Origin: an uncultured Eubacteriales bacterium
Lineage (GTDB): Bacteria > Bacillota > Clostridia > Oscillospirales > CAG-272
Assembly (NCBI GenBank): GCA_900546695.1
Contig: URDX01000031.1
Coordinates: 1 to 17,515 of the forward strand
Direction of reading: 5' to 3'
Length of the DNA stretch: 17,515 nt
The notes beneath the pieces are model-generated. The model worked only from the letters and a program-made list of their open reading frames with translations. It did no database searches and was not told the DNA's origin. Of this stretch, positions 1 through 6,972 are shown in pieces. The stretch's first letter is position 1. Each line of letters opens with the position of its first letter. The position numbers were made by a program, and so were the translations under genes.

Positions 1-178
1 CGCGAGCATATGGTCGCGCCGATTCCCCCTCTTATGTATCTCCCCCTGACTGCTCAGCCGATATCTAAATTACAGATTTATACCCGAAACGGTCGCCGGG
101 CACGACGGCTCCCGTTTCTTATCGGGAGAATGCACGTCTGCCGCCTTAGTTTTTCCTGCTCGCAGAGCGTGTACACCC
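1..178 (+). repeat. Repeat island copy A (family I), right part
   Basis: This stretch is homologous to about 7293-7474. Shared blocks include a 28-base identical block around 21-48 (copy B 7316-7344), the TTTCTTATCG.GAGAATGCACG block (117-136) and GAGCGTGTACACCC (165-178). The window begins inside the copy, at what is the loop of a large hairpin in copy B, so the left half is missing. A stem GAAACGG (86-92) / CCGTTTC (112-118) replaces GAAATGC / GCATTTC of copy B at the same place. No believable gene lies in 1-526. Confidence 0.8.
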
Positions 179-387
179 AAAACTATAGTTGAGACAAAAG
201 GCTTAATTCTTCCTGACTTAAAGTACGTACATCCTGTTATACTACAGTCAAATCATAGAACACTGTTTATACATTGCCTACAGCCTATCCTGTTGTTTAC
301 GGTCCGCCTATTTCCGCCCGTCAATCCCGCATATACTTCGCCGAGAGAGTGACTTTTAAAATTAAAACGTCCCATGTCCCCCTCAGA

Positions 388-437
388 TTTAAAGCTTTGG
401 GAGGGGTTCGGGGAGGACTTTTTCGAAAGTCCTCCCC
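388..437 (+). repeat. Terminal hairpin module of repeat island A (family I end)
   Basis: The conserved core TTTAAAGCTTTGG is followed by a G-rich stretch and a perfect 12-bp stem (410-421 with 426-437) closed by a TTCG loop. Related modules with the same core occur at 7591-7637 and 7722-7769 in the same orientation, and degenerate inverted ones at about 6973-7020 and 17320-17360. There is no T-run after the hairpin, so it is not a normal intrinsic terminator. I recall similar hairpins being common between genes in Clostridia, but this is memory and unchecked. Confidence 0.7.
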
Positions 438-478
438 GAGCGTACTCCCCCGAGCGTACTCCCCCGAGCGTACTCCCG
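437..478 (+). repeat. 14-bp tandem repeat, three copies
   Basis: Three consecutive copies of CGAGCGTACTCCCC (437-450, 451-464, 465-478, the last with one change) follow directly on the hairpin module. They lie 36-77 bp upstream of the AAGGA ribosome site of the U32 gene, probably in its untranslated leader. Copy number could vary between strains. Confidence 0.85.
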
Positions 479-526
479 AGCGCGCCCCGTTCCCGTAAAA
501 TCATCACAACATCAAGGAAAAAGAAC

Positions 527-2038
527 ATGAAAAAGAAACCCGAACTGCTTGTTCCCGCAGGAAATTATGCAAAATTTGAGGCGGCTGTGCGCTACGGTGC
601 CGACGCCGTCTATCTCTCAGGCAGACGCTTCGGCATGCGCGCCGCGGCGGACAATTTTTCGCTTGAGGAGATGGAGCGCGCGGTCGGTGCCGCGCATGCT
701 GCCGGGGTGCGTGTATACGTCACTGTCAACACCATGCCGCGCTCGGACGAGTACCCCGCGCTTGGGGACTATCTTGCGGAGCTTGACCGCATCGGGGTCG
801 ACGCGCTTATTATTGCCGATCTCGGCGTTCTTGCGCTTGCGCGTGAGTGTGCAAAGCACACCGAATATCACATCTCGACTCAGGCGGGCGCGGTCAGCTA
901 TGCCGACTGCAACGAGTGGCACTGTCTCGGTGCATCCCGCGTCGTGCTCGCGCGCGAGCTCAGCCTTGAGGATATGAAAAGGATACGCGAGAAGATTCCG
1001 TCGGAGCTTGAGCTTGAGGCGTTTGTTCACGGCTCGATGTGTGTCTCATGGAGCGGCAGATGCCTGCTCTCCGCCGCGTTGACGGGTAGGGACTCGAACC
1101 GCGGAATGTGCGCACAGCCCTGCCGTTGGAACTACAAGCTGCACCGCGCAGCCCTGCGCGACAGCGAATCGCCGTCGGTGGGCATGCCTGACGACTCGGA
1201 CGCGGCGCGTGAGCGTTCTGCTGCGGGCGGGTGCTCCATTGCCGGTGAGTGTTCTGCTGCGGGCGGGGTAAACGGTGCGTCGGATGCGGCGCGTGCGGAC
1301 GGTGTCGGAAGCTTTGAAGGTGCAGGACACGCGAACGATGCAGGACACGCGAACGGTGCAGGATGCGTGGACGACGCAGGATGCGCGGGCTGTGCGGACG
1401 GTGAGCCACTGCGCTATGAGATAGAGGAAGAGGCGCGCCCGGGGCAGCGTTTTCCCATAGAGGAAGACGAGCTCGGCACATTCATCATGAGCTCGCGCGA
1501 CCTGTGCATGATAGAGCACATACCCGAGCTCTGCGAGGCGGGTATCGACTCCTTCAAAATCGAGGGGCGTATGAAGAGTGCATACTATGCCGCCGTTACC
1601 GCAAATGCGTATCGCATGGCAATCGACCGTTATGTGCGCGACGGAGAAGGCTACGTCTTTGACACCGCATGGCTACGCGAGCTCGAGAGCGTCAGTCACC
1701 GCGAGTATTCTACCGGCTATTTCTTCACCCCTCCGAGCTCCGATCCGCAGCTTATCGGAAATGTCAGCATGGGCTACATACGTGAGAAGGCTTATCTCGC
1801 TATCGCGGAAAGCTACGATGCCGAGAGCGGCACGGCGACCTTTGTTCAGCGGAACAAGCTGACACGCGGCGACCGCGTTGCGCTGATATCGCCCGGCGTT
1901 CCCGCACGCGAGTTCACCGCCGACGTTATTTACGACGAGAACGGCGGCGAGCTGCCGTCGGCACCGCACCCGTACATGACCTTCCGTCTGCGCGTGCCGT
2001 TTGAGGTCAAGCGCGGAGACATTCTGCGCGGGGCATGA
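527..2038 (+). CDS. U32-family protein (TrhP/YrrO-like tRNA hydroxylation protein) with low-complexity insert
   Basis: Members of this group, annotated as U32 peptidases, include TrhP/YrrO (5-hydroxyuridine at tRNA position 34) and RlhA (23S rRNA hydroxylation); the exact substrate here is inferred. The start at ATG 527 (503 aa) is chosen because AAGGA at 514-518 precedes it by 8 bases and the protein begins with the typical PELLVPAG. The U32 signature is HGSMCVSWSGRCLLS at residues 168-182, and NPCR-like MCAQPCRWNYKL follows (194-205). A C-terminal small beta domain is present (about 410-503). Cys172, Cys179, Cys195 and probably Cys327 match the spacing of the four Fe-S ligands described in the related UbiU if the insert is removed. 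Residues about 206-295 are a Gly/Ala/Asp/Cys-rich low-complexity insert between WNYKL and EEARPG, which are normally nearly adjacent. No strong promoter or terminator was found; a weak TATACT at 238-243 is the only candidate. Confidence 0.9.
   Translation: MKKKPELLVPAGNYAKFEAAVRYGADAVYLSGRRFGMRAAADNFSLEEMERAVGAAHAAGVRVYVTVNTMPRSDEYPALGDYLAELDRIGVDALIIADLGVLALARECAKHTEYHISTQAGAVSYADCNEWHCLGASRVVLARELSLEDMKRIREKIPSELELEAFVHGSMCVSWSGRCLLSAALTGRDSNRGMCAQPCRWNYKLHRAALRDSESPSVGMPDDSDAARERSAAGGCSIAGECSAAGGVNGASDAARADGVGSFEGAGHANDAGHANGAGCVDDAGCAGCADGEPLRYEIEEEARPGQRFPIEEDELGTFIMSSRDLCMIEHIPELCEAGIDSFKIEGRMKSAYYAAVTANAYRMAIDRYVRDGEGYVFDTAWLRELESVSHREYSTGYFFTPPSSDPQLIGNVSMGYIREKAYLAIAESYDAESGTATFVQRNKLTRGDRVALISPGVPAREFTADVIYDENGGELPSAPHPYMTFRLRVPFEVKRGDILRGA
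1209..1267 (+). repeat. Direct repeat inside the U32 gene insert
   Basis: Two 23-bp copies (1209-1231 and 1245-1267) differ at one base and are spaced with a 36-bp period. They encode an Ala/Gly/Cys-rich sequence (ERSAAGG / ECSAAGG) in the low-complexity insert. The reading frame is kept because the period is a multiple of three. Confidence 0.85.
1322..1393 (+). repeat. 18-bp in-frame tandem repeat, four degenerate copies
   Basis: Four units (1322-1339, 1340-1357, 1358-1375, 1376-1393) each begin GCAGGA and encode the hexapeptides AGHAND, AGHANG, AGCVDD and AGCAGC. The first two differ at one base; the others have drifted. They form the end of the low-complexity insert of the U32 protein. 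Confidence 0.88.
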
Positions 2039-2488
2039 GCCGACCTCGCCGACCGTGAGCACCTAACAAAACAAAGCAGTACAAAAGCGGCAGCAAAAAG
2101 GGTATGTGCGCTCGTCAAGCCATACCATCTCTTCTTGATCCCGCTCATTTTGTCATTTCCTCAGCATCCCTCTACCGCCTATCTTTTTATATTTTTATAT
2201 TTCTGTTTTATCTCTTTTAACGCGAAAAAGTCACCGCTTCGGTTTTTCATATGAAGCGAGTCAAGGATGCTGTGAAGAGTGAAGCGCGGATTTTAATTCT
2301 ATGAAATATGTGTTTTGAAAAACAGGATCATTTTGCTTCATTCCGGCGATAGGTGAACGCTTTAAGCCGCACAGTGACACTATGAGCTCATCGGGGTGCT
2401 ATTCGGTCTGTTTTATTATGTCTGTTCTATGATGTAGGCTGCCGACCGATATTTTTTTTGCGCTCGGGTAGATTTTTTTAAAAAACTG
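2039..2488. other. Gene-free stretch between U32 gene and tRNA promoter
   Basis: No believable coding sequence is seen on either strand. The stretch is T-rich around 2180-2220 and has a small hairpin (CGCTTC 2235-2240 / GAAGCG 2253-2258). No clear terminator for the U32 gene, no riboswitch and no recognised small RNA were found. Confidence 0.5.
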
Positions 2489-2517
2489 TTGACAACTCCC
2501 GCCGATTGTGATATAAT
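2489..2517 (+). promoter_or_regulatory. Sigma-A promoter of tRNA-Leu
   Basis: TTGACA (2489-2494), a 17-bp spacer and TATAAT (2512-2517) form a perfect consensus promoter. Transcription should begin near 2524, about 20 bases before the mature tRNA. Confidence 0.95.
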
Positions 2518-2544
2518 AACAGCGTTGCACCGAGTGTGACAATC

Positions 2545-2629
2545 GCGGGAGTGGCGGAACTGGCAGACGCGCACGTTTGAGGGGCGTGTGGTTTTCACCG
2601 TACGGGTTCAAGTCCCGTTTCCCGCACCA
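2545..2629 (+). tRNA. tRNA-Leu (anticodon GAG)
   Basis: The acceptor stem is GCGGGAG (2545-2551) with TTCCCGC (2619-2625), and the discriminator A plus CCA (2626-2629) are encoded. The anticodon stem is CACGT/GCGTG around the loop TTGAGGG (2577-2583), giving anticodon GAG at 2579-2581, which reads CUC and CUU. A long variable arm (GGT TTTC ACC) marks a class II tRNA, as expected for leucine. The T arm is ACGGG-TTCAAGT-CCCGT. It is a single-gene unit with its own promoter and terminator. Confidence 0.95.
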
Positions 2630-2666
2630 ATCAAAGAAGATCGCCTTTGGCGGTCTTTTTTGATTT
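2630..2666 (+). terminator. Intrinsic terminator of tRNA-Leu
   Basis: The core stem GATCGCC / GGCGGTC (2639-2645 with 2649-2655) has a TTT loop and is followed by six Ts. Pairing extends outward through the A- and T-rich flanks almost to the CCA end of the tRNA. Confidence 0.93.
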
Positions 2667-2781
2667 ATAAGATACGGTTTAGAATTCCGTCGATGACTGC
2701 GGCTGTCTGCTTTTTTCGATAACGGGTGCGGCGGATTAAAAATAAGCTGTTCCTGTTTGTCAAAAAGAATTAAGAACGCCG

Positions 2782-2840
2782 AAGCACCGAACCGACAGCG
2801 GTATACCGAGTCGATTTCGGTGCTTTTCCTTTTTGTCTTT
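2782..2840 (+). terminator. Second hairpin with T-rich tail (terminator-like)
   Basis: AAGCACCGAA (2782-2791) pairs with TTCGGTGCTT (2816-2825). Inner complementary segments CGAC/GTCG and CGGT/ACCG continue the stem. The tail TTTTCCTTTTTGTCTTT makes it look like an intrinsic terminator. No gene ends here apart from the tRNA unit 115 bases upstream, so it may be a backup terminator or end an unrecognised small RNA from 2667-2781. Confidence 0.7.
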
Positions 2841-2899
2841 GTGCCTTATTTAAGCCGCTCGTACAATTAATTATTGACTCCTAAACAACAAATTGATTA

Positions 2900-2928
2900 T
2901 TGAAACTGCGGAGGCTTCGGTTTATAAT
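2900..2928 (+). promoter_or_regulatory. Sigma-A promoter of the XRE regulator gene
   Basis: TTGAAA (2900-2905), 17 bp, TATAAT (2923-2928). It lies 38 bp upstream of the ATG, giving a leader of about 30 bases. Confidence 0.88.
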
Positions 2929-2966
2929 ATGATTAGACCGATGACAACTTATTTGGAGGTGAGATC

Positions 2967-4112
2967 ATGCAGATAGGGATAGGAAACAAGATACGGGAGC
3001 TCCGCCGTCGTGACGGGAGAAAGCAGGAGGATCTTGCGAACGCTCTCGGTGTCACATGTCAGGCGGTATCGCGTTGGGAGGCAAACGGCGGATACCCCGA
3101 TATGGAGATGATACCTGCCATCGCAAATTATTTCAACATCAGCATCGACGAGCTGTTCGGCTACAGCAAGGACAGAGATGAAAAACTAAAAGCGATACTG
3201 TCAAAAGCGGATGAGGCGATAGACAGGCGCGGTGACCTGACGGAGTGTGTGAAAATGCTTCGCGCAGCTGCGGACGAATTCCCGTCGGAGCCCCGTGTAT
3301 ATATCAGGTTGGGGACCGCGCTTGACATGCTCGGATGGGAGAAGCACGGCGCCAGAAGCTACACAAAAGACGGCTCGAACTATACCTTTGAAGATACCGA
3401 ATACAACTCGCGGAATGTCTATTGGCAGGAGGCGCTGAGGGCATATGAGAAGGCGCTGACGCTTGAACTGACCGCGGAGGAAAGGGAGACACTGATCCGA
3501 CGAATGGTGCTTTATTACGCGAAAATGGGGCGCTTCGATAAAGCTGCGGCACTCGCGGCGGGGCAGAACAGTCTTCGTATGAGCAGGGAGATTCTGTTGC
3601 CGCTTGCGAGCGAGGGGGAGACACGGGACAGATATCAGGGAGAGGCAATAATCGACATACTGACAATCTTAAAAAGCGTTATAGTGGATTCCGTCGGTAC
3701 AAAGGTGTCGGTTTTTACGGAGAAGGAAGGTGTCGCCGTATTAACAGAGCTTGCGCGGCTTTTTGAGACGGTTTTCAGCGACGGCAGATGCGGCGCATGT
3801 CACCTTCATATCTGCGAGCTGTATCTATTCGCGGCGGTGTATGAGGCTCGATTCGGAGAGGGAGGTGAGCGGGCTTTTGAATATTTTAAAAGGGGCTTTG
3901 AACACAAAAAGCTCTATGAATCTGTTCGAGAGCAGGATGTGTATCAATATACCGCACCGCTTGTCTCGAAGGTCTCGGTATCGTGCGCGGAATTGCCGCC
4001 TCTGTCTCGGCATTATTGGTGGGAAAATTGGCTCGGAATCTTTACGGATGAGCTGACGGCGCGGATAAAAAGCGAGCCGAAATATGCGGAATGCTTTGAC
4101 GGATACTGCTGA
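2967..4112 (+). CDS. XRE-family transcriptional regulator with helical repeat C-terminus
   Basis: The first 65 residues form a Cro/C1-type helix-turn-helix domain (IRELRRRDGRKQEDLANALG, then VTCQAVSRWEANGGYPDMEMIPAIANYF), so it should bind DNA as a repressor or activator. Residues about 70-381 are predicted mostly helical with TPR-like stretches (AYEKALTLELTAEE, VLYYAKMGRFDKAAALA). Such tails in Bacillota often act as sensor or protein-binding domains, but the ligand and targets are unknown. The start is supported by GGAGG at 2955-2959, 7 bases before ATG. It is a single-gene unit with its own promoter and terminator. No adjacent target gene is evident; it could regulate itself. Confidence 0.88.
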   Translation: MQIGIGNKIRELRRRDGRKQEDLANALGVTCQAVSRWEANGGYPDMEMIPAIANYFNISIDELFGYSKDRDEKLKAILSKADEAIDRRGDLTECVKMLRAAADEFPSEPRVYIRLGTALDMLGWEKHGARSYTKDGSNYTFEDTEYNSRNVYWQEALRAYEKALTLELTAEERETLIRRMVLYYAKMGRFDKAAALAAGQNSLRMSREILLPLASEGETRDRYQGEAIIDILTILKSVIVDSVGTKVSVFTEKEGVAVLTELARLFETVFSDGRCGACHLHICELYLFAAVYEARFGEGGERAFEYFKRGFEHKKLYESVREQDVYQYTAPLVSKVSVSCAELPPLSRHYWWENWLGIFTDELTARIKSEPKYAECFDGYC

Positions 4113-4152
4113 TGAAAAAGGCAAAAGCGCCCGATCTGATATTATCATAACG

Positions 4153-4193
4153 AAAACCGGCTGTTAAAGACTCTTCTTTAACAGCCGGTTTTT
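4153..4193. terminator. Strong bidirectional terminator between the XRE gene and serA
   Basis: A perfect 18-bp stem (4153-4170 with 4175-4192) has a CTCT loop, with As on the left and TTTTT on the right. It can end transcription of the XRE gene on the plus strand and of the convergent serA unit, whose stop codon is at 4254, on the minus strand. Confidence 0.95.
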
Positions 4194-4253
4194 GATATTG
4201 CTCTGTGCGAGTGCAGCCGCGACAAGGCGGAATCACTCTGAGGATCAAAAGAA

Positions 4254-5417
4254 TTATTTATAGAGATTTACACGGATAACGCCGGGAACCTTATTAAGCT
4301 CTGCCTCGACGCTTGCGGGGATATCGCCGTTCAGCTCGATTATCGTGTATGCGTACTCGCCCTTGGAGCGGTTGAGCATGTTCTCGATATTGAGGTTCTC
4401 GGAGGCGACGACCGCCGAAATGGATGCAAGCATATTAGGCGTATTCGTATGCATGATGCAGATACGAGCATCGCCGATATGCGGCATAGATGCGTTCGGG
4501 AAGTTTACGCTGTTCTTGATATTGCCGTTCTCGAGGAACTCGGTGAGCTCCTTTGCAGCCATGACGGCGCAATTTTCCTCAGCCTCTGCGGTGGATGCTC
4601 CGAGGTGGGGGATGGTTATCACGCCGGGAACGCCGACGCTCTCATCCGTCGGGAAATCGGTAACATATGCCGCAACCTTACCCGACTCGAGCGCAGCCTT
4701 CATATCAGCTATATTGACGAGGTCGCCGCGCGCGAGATTGACGATGCGAACGCCGTCCTTCATCTTTGCAATGGTCTCTGCGTTTATCATGCCCTTTGTG
4801 TCGGGGGTAGAGGGTACGTGCAGGGTTATGTAGTCCGCAACCTTATAAATGTCGTCGTAGCTTGCAGCCTTCTCAACATCGCGGGAGATGTTCCATGCGG
4901 CGTCTACCGAGAGGTAGGGGTCATGACCGATAACGTTCATGCCGAGGTGACGCATGGTGTTTGCGACCATGCCGCCGATTGCGCCGAGACCGATAACGCC
5001 GAGCTTCTTGCCGGTAATCTCACAGCCCGCAAATGCGCTCTTGCCCTTCTCGACAGCCTTTGCAATGCCCTCGGTGCCTGCGAGCGACTGTGCCCACTTT
5101 ACACCCTCGACGATGCCGCGCGAAGCGAGCAGCAGCGCGCAGACGGTCAGCTCCTTAACGCCGTTTGCATTAGCTCCGGGCGTATTGAAAACGACGATGC
5201 CGTTTTCTGCGCAGCGCGCAACGGGGATATTGTTCACACCCGCACCCGCTCTCGCGATGGCGCGGAGCTCGGGTCCGAATTCGGCATTCTGCAGGTCTGC
5301 GGAGCGGACCATGATGCCTACGGGCGCTTCAACGTCCTCGCCGACGTTGTATTTGTTCTTATCGAACACTCCGATACCTACGGGGGCAATCTTGTTCATC
5401 AGCTTTATATTTTTCAT
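4254..5417 (-). CDS. serA: D-3-phosphoglycerate dehydrogenase
   Basis: It oxidises 3-phosphoglycerate to 3-phosphohydroxypyruvate with NAD+, the first step of serine synthesis in the cytoplasm. The 387-aa protein is the short form. It has a split substrate domain, a nucleotide-binding domain with GLGAIG at 143-148, Arg230 in NLARGDLVN, His271 in IPHLGAST, and a C-terminal ACT domain (about 315-387) that may bind serine. The usual DVFPTEP block reads TDFPTDES (254-260), so the usual catalytic Glu position is Asp258 with Glu259 next to it. The ribosome site is weak (AAAGAG about 9 bases upstream of ATG 5417). It is preceded by serC, the next pathway enzyme, 391 bp upstream on the same strand. 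No consensus promoter was found in that gap, so read-through from serC is likely. Confidence 0.95.
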   Translation of the reverse strand: MKNIKLMNKIAPVGIGVFDKNKYNVGEDVEAPVGIMVRSADLQNAEFGPELRAIARAGAGVNNIPVARCAENGIVVFNTPGANANGVKELTVCALLLASRGIVEGVKWAQSLAGTEGIAKAVEKGKSAFAGCEITGKKLGVIGLGAIGGMVANTMRHLGMNVIGHDPYLSVDAAWNISRDVEKAASYDDIYKVADYITLHVPSTPDTKGMINAETIAKMKDGVRIVNLARGDLVNIADMKAALESGKVAAYVTDFPTDESVGVPGVITIPHLGASTAEAEENCAVMAAKELTEFLENGNIKNSVNFPNASMPHIGDARICIMHTNTPNMLASISAVVASENLNIENMLNRSKGEYAYTIIELNGDIPASVEAELNKVPGVIRVNLYK

Positions 5418-5463
5418 GATAATTCTCTTTCTGTTTTGATAGAGGGGAAAAGTGAGTAATATT

Positions 5464-5597
5464 TTCAGAAATCCGACAGGATTTCTACCGTATCAGACGG
5501 AAGGATTTCTACCGTATCAGACGGTATCGTATCAATACAAATTCGATACGGCATATATTTATTCACTTTTTTCGTTTCGGACGTTTTCAGCATCCGG
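5464..5597 (-). repeat. Second, partial copy of family II left half
   Basis: This segment repeats 5708-5822: the GAAATCC/GGATTTC hairpin, the CCGTATCAGACGG block, the TATCAATACAAATTCGATAC block, TTATTCACTTTTTTCG, and the terminal arm CGTTTTCAGCATCCGG (5582-5597). It lacks the other terminal arm, so only the serC-side half was duplicated. The two copies are about 240 bp apart in direct orientation. Confidence 0.88.
5478..5524 (-). repeat. 24-bp tandem duplication
   Basis: A 23-base unit (5478-5500) recurs at 5502-5524 with one A between. Copy 5708-5822 of the same repeat has the unit only once, so this is a recent local duplication. Confidence 0.9.
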
Positions 5598-5606
5598 TTG
5601 TAAAAC

Positions 5607-5817
5607 GGATAGATAAAAACGTTTGGAGTGTACGATTTCGGCCCGTGAGGCGTACAAGCGTACGTCGAGGGGCGAAATCGGACGCAGAAAAAAGTGAATT
5701 AAAATTGTTTTCAGAAATCCGACAGGATTTCTACCGTATCAGACGGCATGTATCAATACAAATTCGATACATCATATACTTTATTCACTTTTTTCGGTCC
5801 GGACGTTTTTAGCATCC
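5607..5817 (-). repeat. Palindromic element, family II, copy at serC stop
   Basis: Read on the minus strand, the element begins GGATGCTAAAAACG inside the last serC codons and ends CGTTTTTATCTATCC; these arms are inverted repeats of each other. A second inverted pair lies inside (GAAAAAAGTGAAT with ATTCACTTTTTTC), as do a hairpin GAAATCC-GGATTTC and a palindrome CGATTTCG...CGAAATCG around GTACG. The same overall plan, with other sequences in the arms, recurs at 7851-8010. It has no coding capacity. Confidence 0.82.
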
Positions 5818-6906
5818 GGTTTTAGGATTTTCCTTTGCGAAATTCTTCATAAACTCAACGAGCTTTGCAACGCCCTCGGTAGGCATCGCGTTATAGATAG
5901 AAGCGCGCATACCGCCTACGCTTCGGTGACCCTTGATGTTCTTAAAGCCCGCCTTGCCCGCCTCAGCGGCAAACTTCTTATCGAGCTCGGGATCGCCCGT
6001 TACGAAGGTAACGTTCATCATCGAGCGAGCTTCGGGCTCAACGGGAGCGATATAGTAGGACTGCGTATCAAGGTAATCGTAGAGCAGGTTAGCCTTGCCC
6101 TCGTTGATGCGCTTCATCTCCTTGAGACCGCCGATGTCGTTCTTTATCCACTTATATACAAGTCCTGCAACGTAGATGGGGTAGCAGGGGGGAGTGTTGT
6201 ACATCGAGCCGTTATCCGCCATCAGCTTCCAGTCGAACATTGCGGGAGTGTCGGGACGGCAGTGTCCGAGCAGATCCTCGCGGACGATAACGACGGTGAG
6301 TCCTGCGGGAGCCATATTCTTCTGTGCGCCTGCGTAGATAGCGCCGAAGCGGGTAACGTCGACCGGCTCGGAGAGGATGCAGGAGGACATGTCGGCAACG
6401 AGCGGGATATCGCCCGTGTCGGGAATGTAGTTCCACTTAGTTCCGTAGATGGTGTTATTGAAGCAGATGTGGACATAGTCCGCGTCGGGACGGAAATCGT
6501 TCTTTGTCAGGCGTGGGATGTAGGTGTTGTTCTTATCCTCGGAGGAGGCGACGATCTTGATGTCGCCGTACTTTGCAGCCTCCTTTGCAGCCTTCTTGGA
6601 GAACTGACCGGTGACGACGTAATCAGCCTTGCCGGAGCCTGTGAGAAGGTTATAAGCGACGGATGCAAACTGAGTGGAGGCTCCGCCCTGAAGGAAGAGA
6701 ACCTTATAATTGTCGGGAATGTTCATGATCTCGCGGAGATCAGCCTCAGCGGTCTTAATTATTTCCTCGTAGTCCGGAGATCGATGACTCATCTCCATTA
6801 CGGACATACCGGAATTACCGTAGCAAATAAGCTCGGATGCGGCACGCTCGAGAACCGGAAGCGGAAGCATAGACGGTCCTGCGGAAAAATTGTAGACTCT
6901 GTTCAT
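5809..6906 (-). CDS. serC: Phosphoserine aminotransferase
   Basis: It converts 3-phosphohydroxypyruvate and glutamate to phosphoserine and 2-oxoglutarate with pyridoxal phosphate, the second step of serine synthesis. The 365-aa length is typical. It begins with MNRVYNFSAGPSMLP, carries the FLQGGASTQF phosphate-binding segment (71-80), and the PLP lysine is Lys196 in YAGAQKNMAPAG. ATG 6906 is chosen because family members begin here; AAAAGGA lies 12 bases upstream, and an in-frame ATG 15 bases further up touches the ribosome site. The promoter is at 6944-6972. The last codons (KTGC and stop) lie inside the family II repeat, so the C-terminus may have been replaced by the repeat. No phosphoserine phosphatase gene is in the window. 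Confidence 0.96.
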   Translation of the reverse strand: MNRVYNFSAGPSMLPLPVLERAASELICYGNSGMSVMEMSHRSPDYEEIIKTAEADLREIMNIPDNYKVLFLQGGASTQFASVAYNLLTGSGKADYVVTGQFSKKAAKEAAKYGDIKIVASSEDKNNTYIPRLTKNDFRPDADYVHICFNNTIYGTKWNYIPDTGDIPLVADMSSCILSEPVDVTRFGAIYAGAQKNMAPAGLTVVIVREDLLGHCRPDTPAMFDWKLMADNGSMYNTPPCYPIYVAGLVYKWIKNDIGGLKEMKRINEGKANLLYDYLDTQSYYIAPVEPEARSMMNVTFVTGDPELDKKFAAEAGKAGFKNIKGHRSVGGMRASIYNAMPTEGVAKLVEFMKNFAKENPKTGC

Positions 6907-6943
6907 AGCAGTGATCATTCCTTTTCTGTGAAATATAGTTCTT

Positions 6944-6972
6944 ATTATAATATATATCCGGGGATAAGTCAA
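6944..6972 (-). promoter_or_regulatory. Sigma-A promoter of serC(-serA)
   Basis: On the minus strand, TTGACT (6972-6967), 17 bp, TATAAT (6949-6944). The spacer is AT-rich next to the -10 box. The leader to the serC ATG is about 30 bases, and no riboswitch or T-box fits. Confidence 0.92.

Noticed and set aside
213..243. Promoter for the U32 gene (CTGACT, 19 bp, TATACT)
   Set aside because: Spacing and -35 are poor compared with the eight strong promoters; kept only as a weak possibility.
437..478. CRISPR array
   Set aside because: The 14-bp units are directly adjacent without spacers, and no cas gene is near.
374..526. N-terminal extension of the U32 protein to an ATG at 374
   Set aside because: It runs through a hairpin and tandem repeats and has no ribosome site, while ATG 527 has one and matches the family start.
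2220..2400. Further copy of the family II element (GGATGCTGTGAAGAG at 2265)
   Set aside because: Only a short similarity to one arm; no matching second arm or inner palindrome was found.
4449..5459. 336-codon open frame on the plus strand opposite serA
   Set aside because: It lies antisense to a clear serA gene, has no ribosome site or recognisable domain, and is explained by the codon bias of serA.
5418..5808. T-box or serine riboswitch upstream of serA
   Set aside because: No T-box sequence or antiterminator arrangement is present; the folding comes from the repeat copies.
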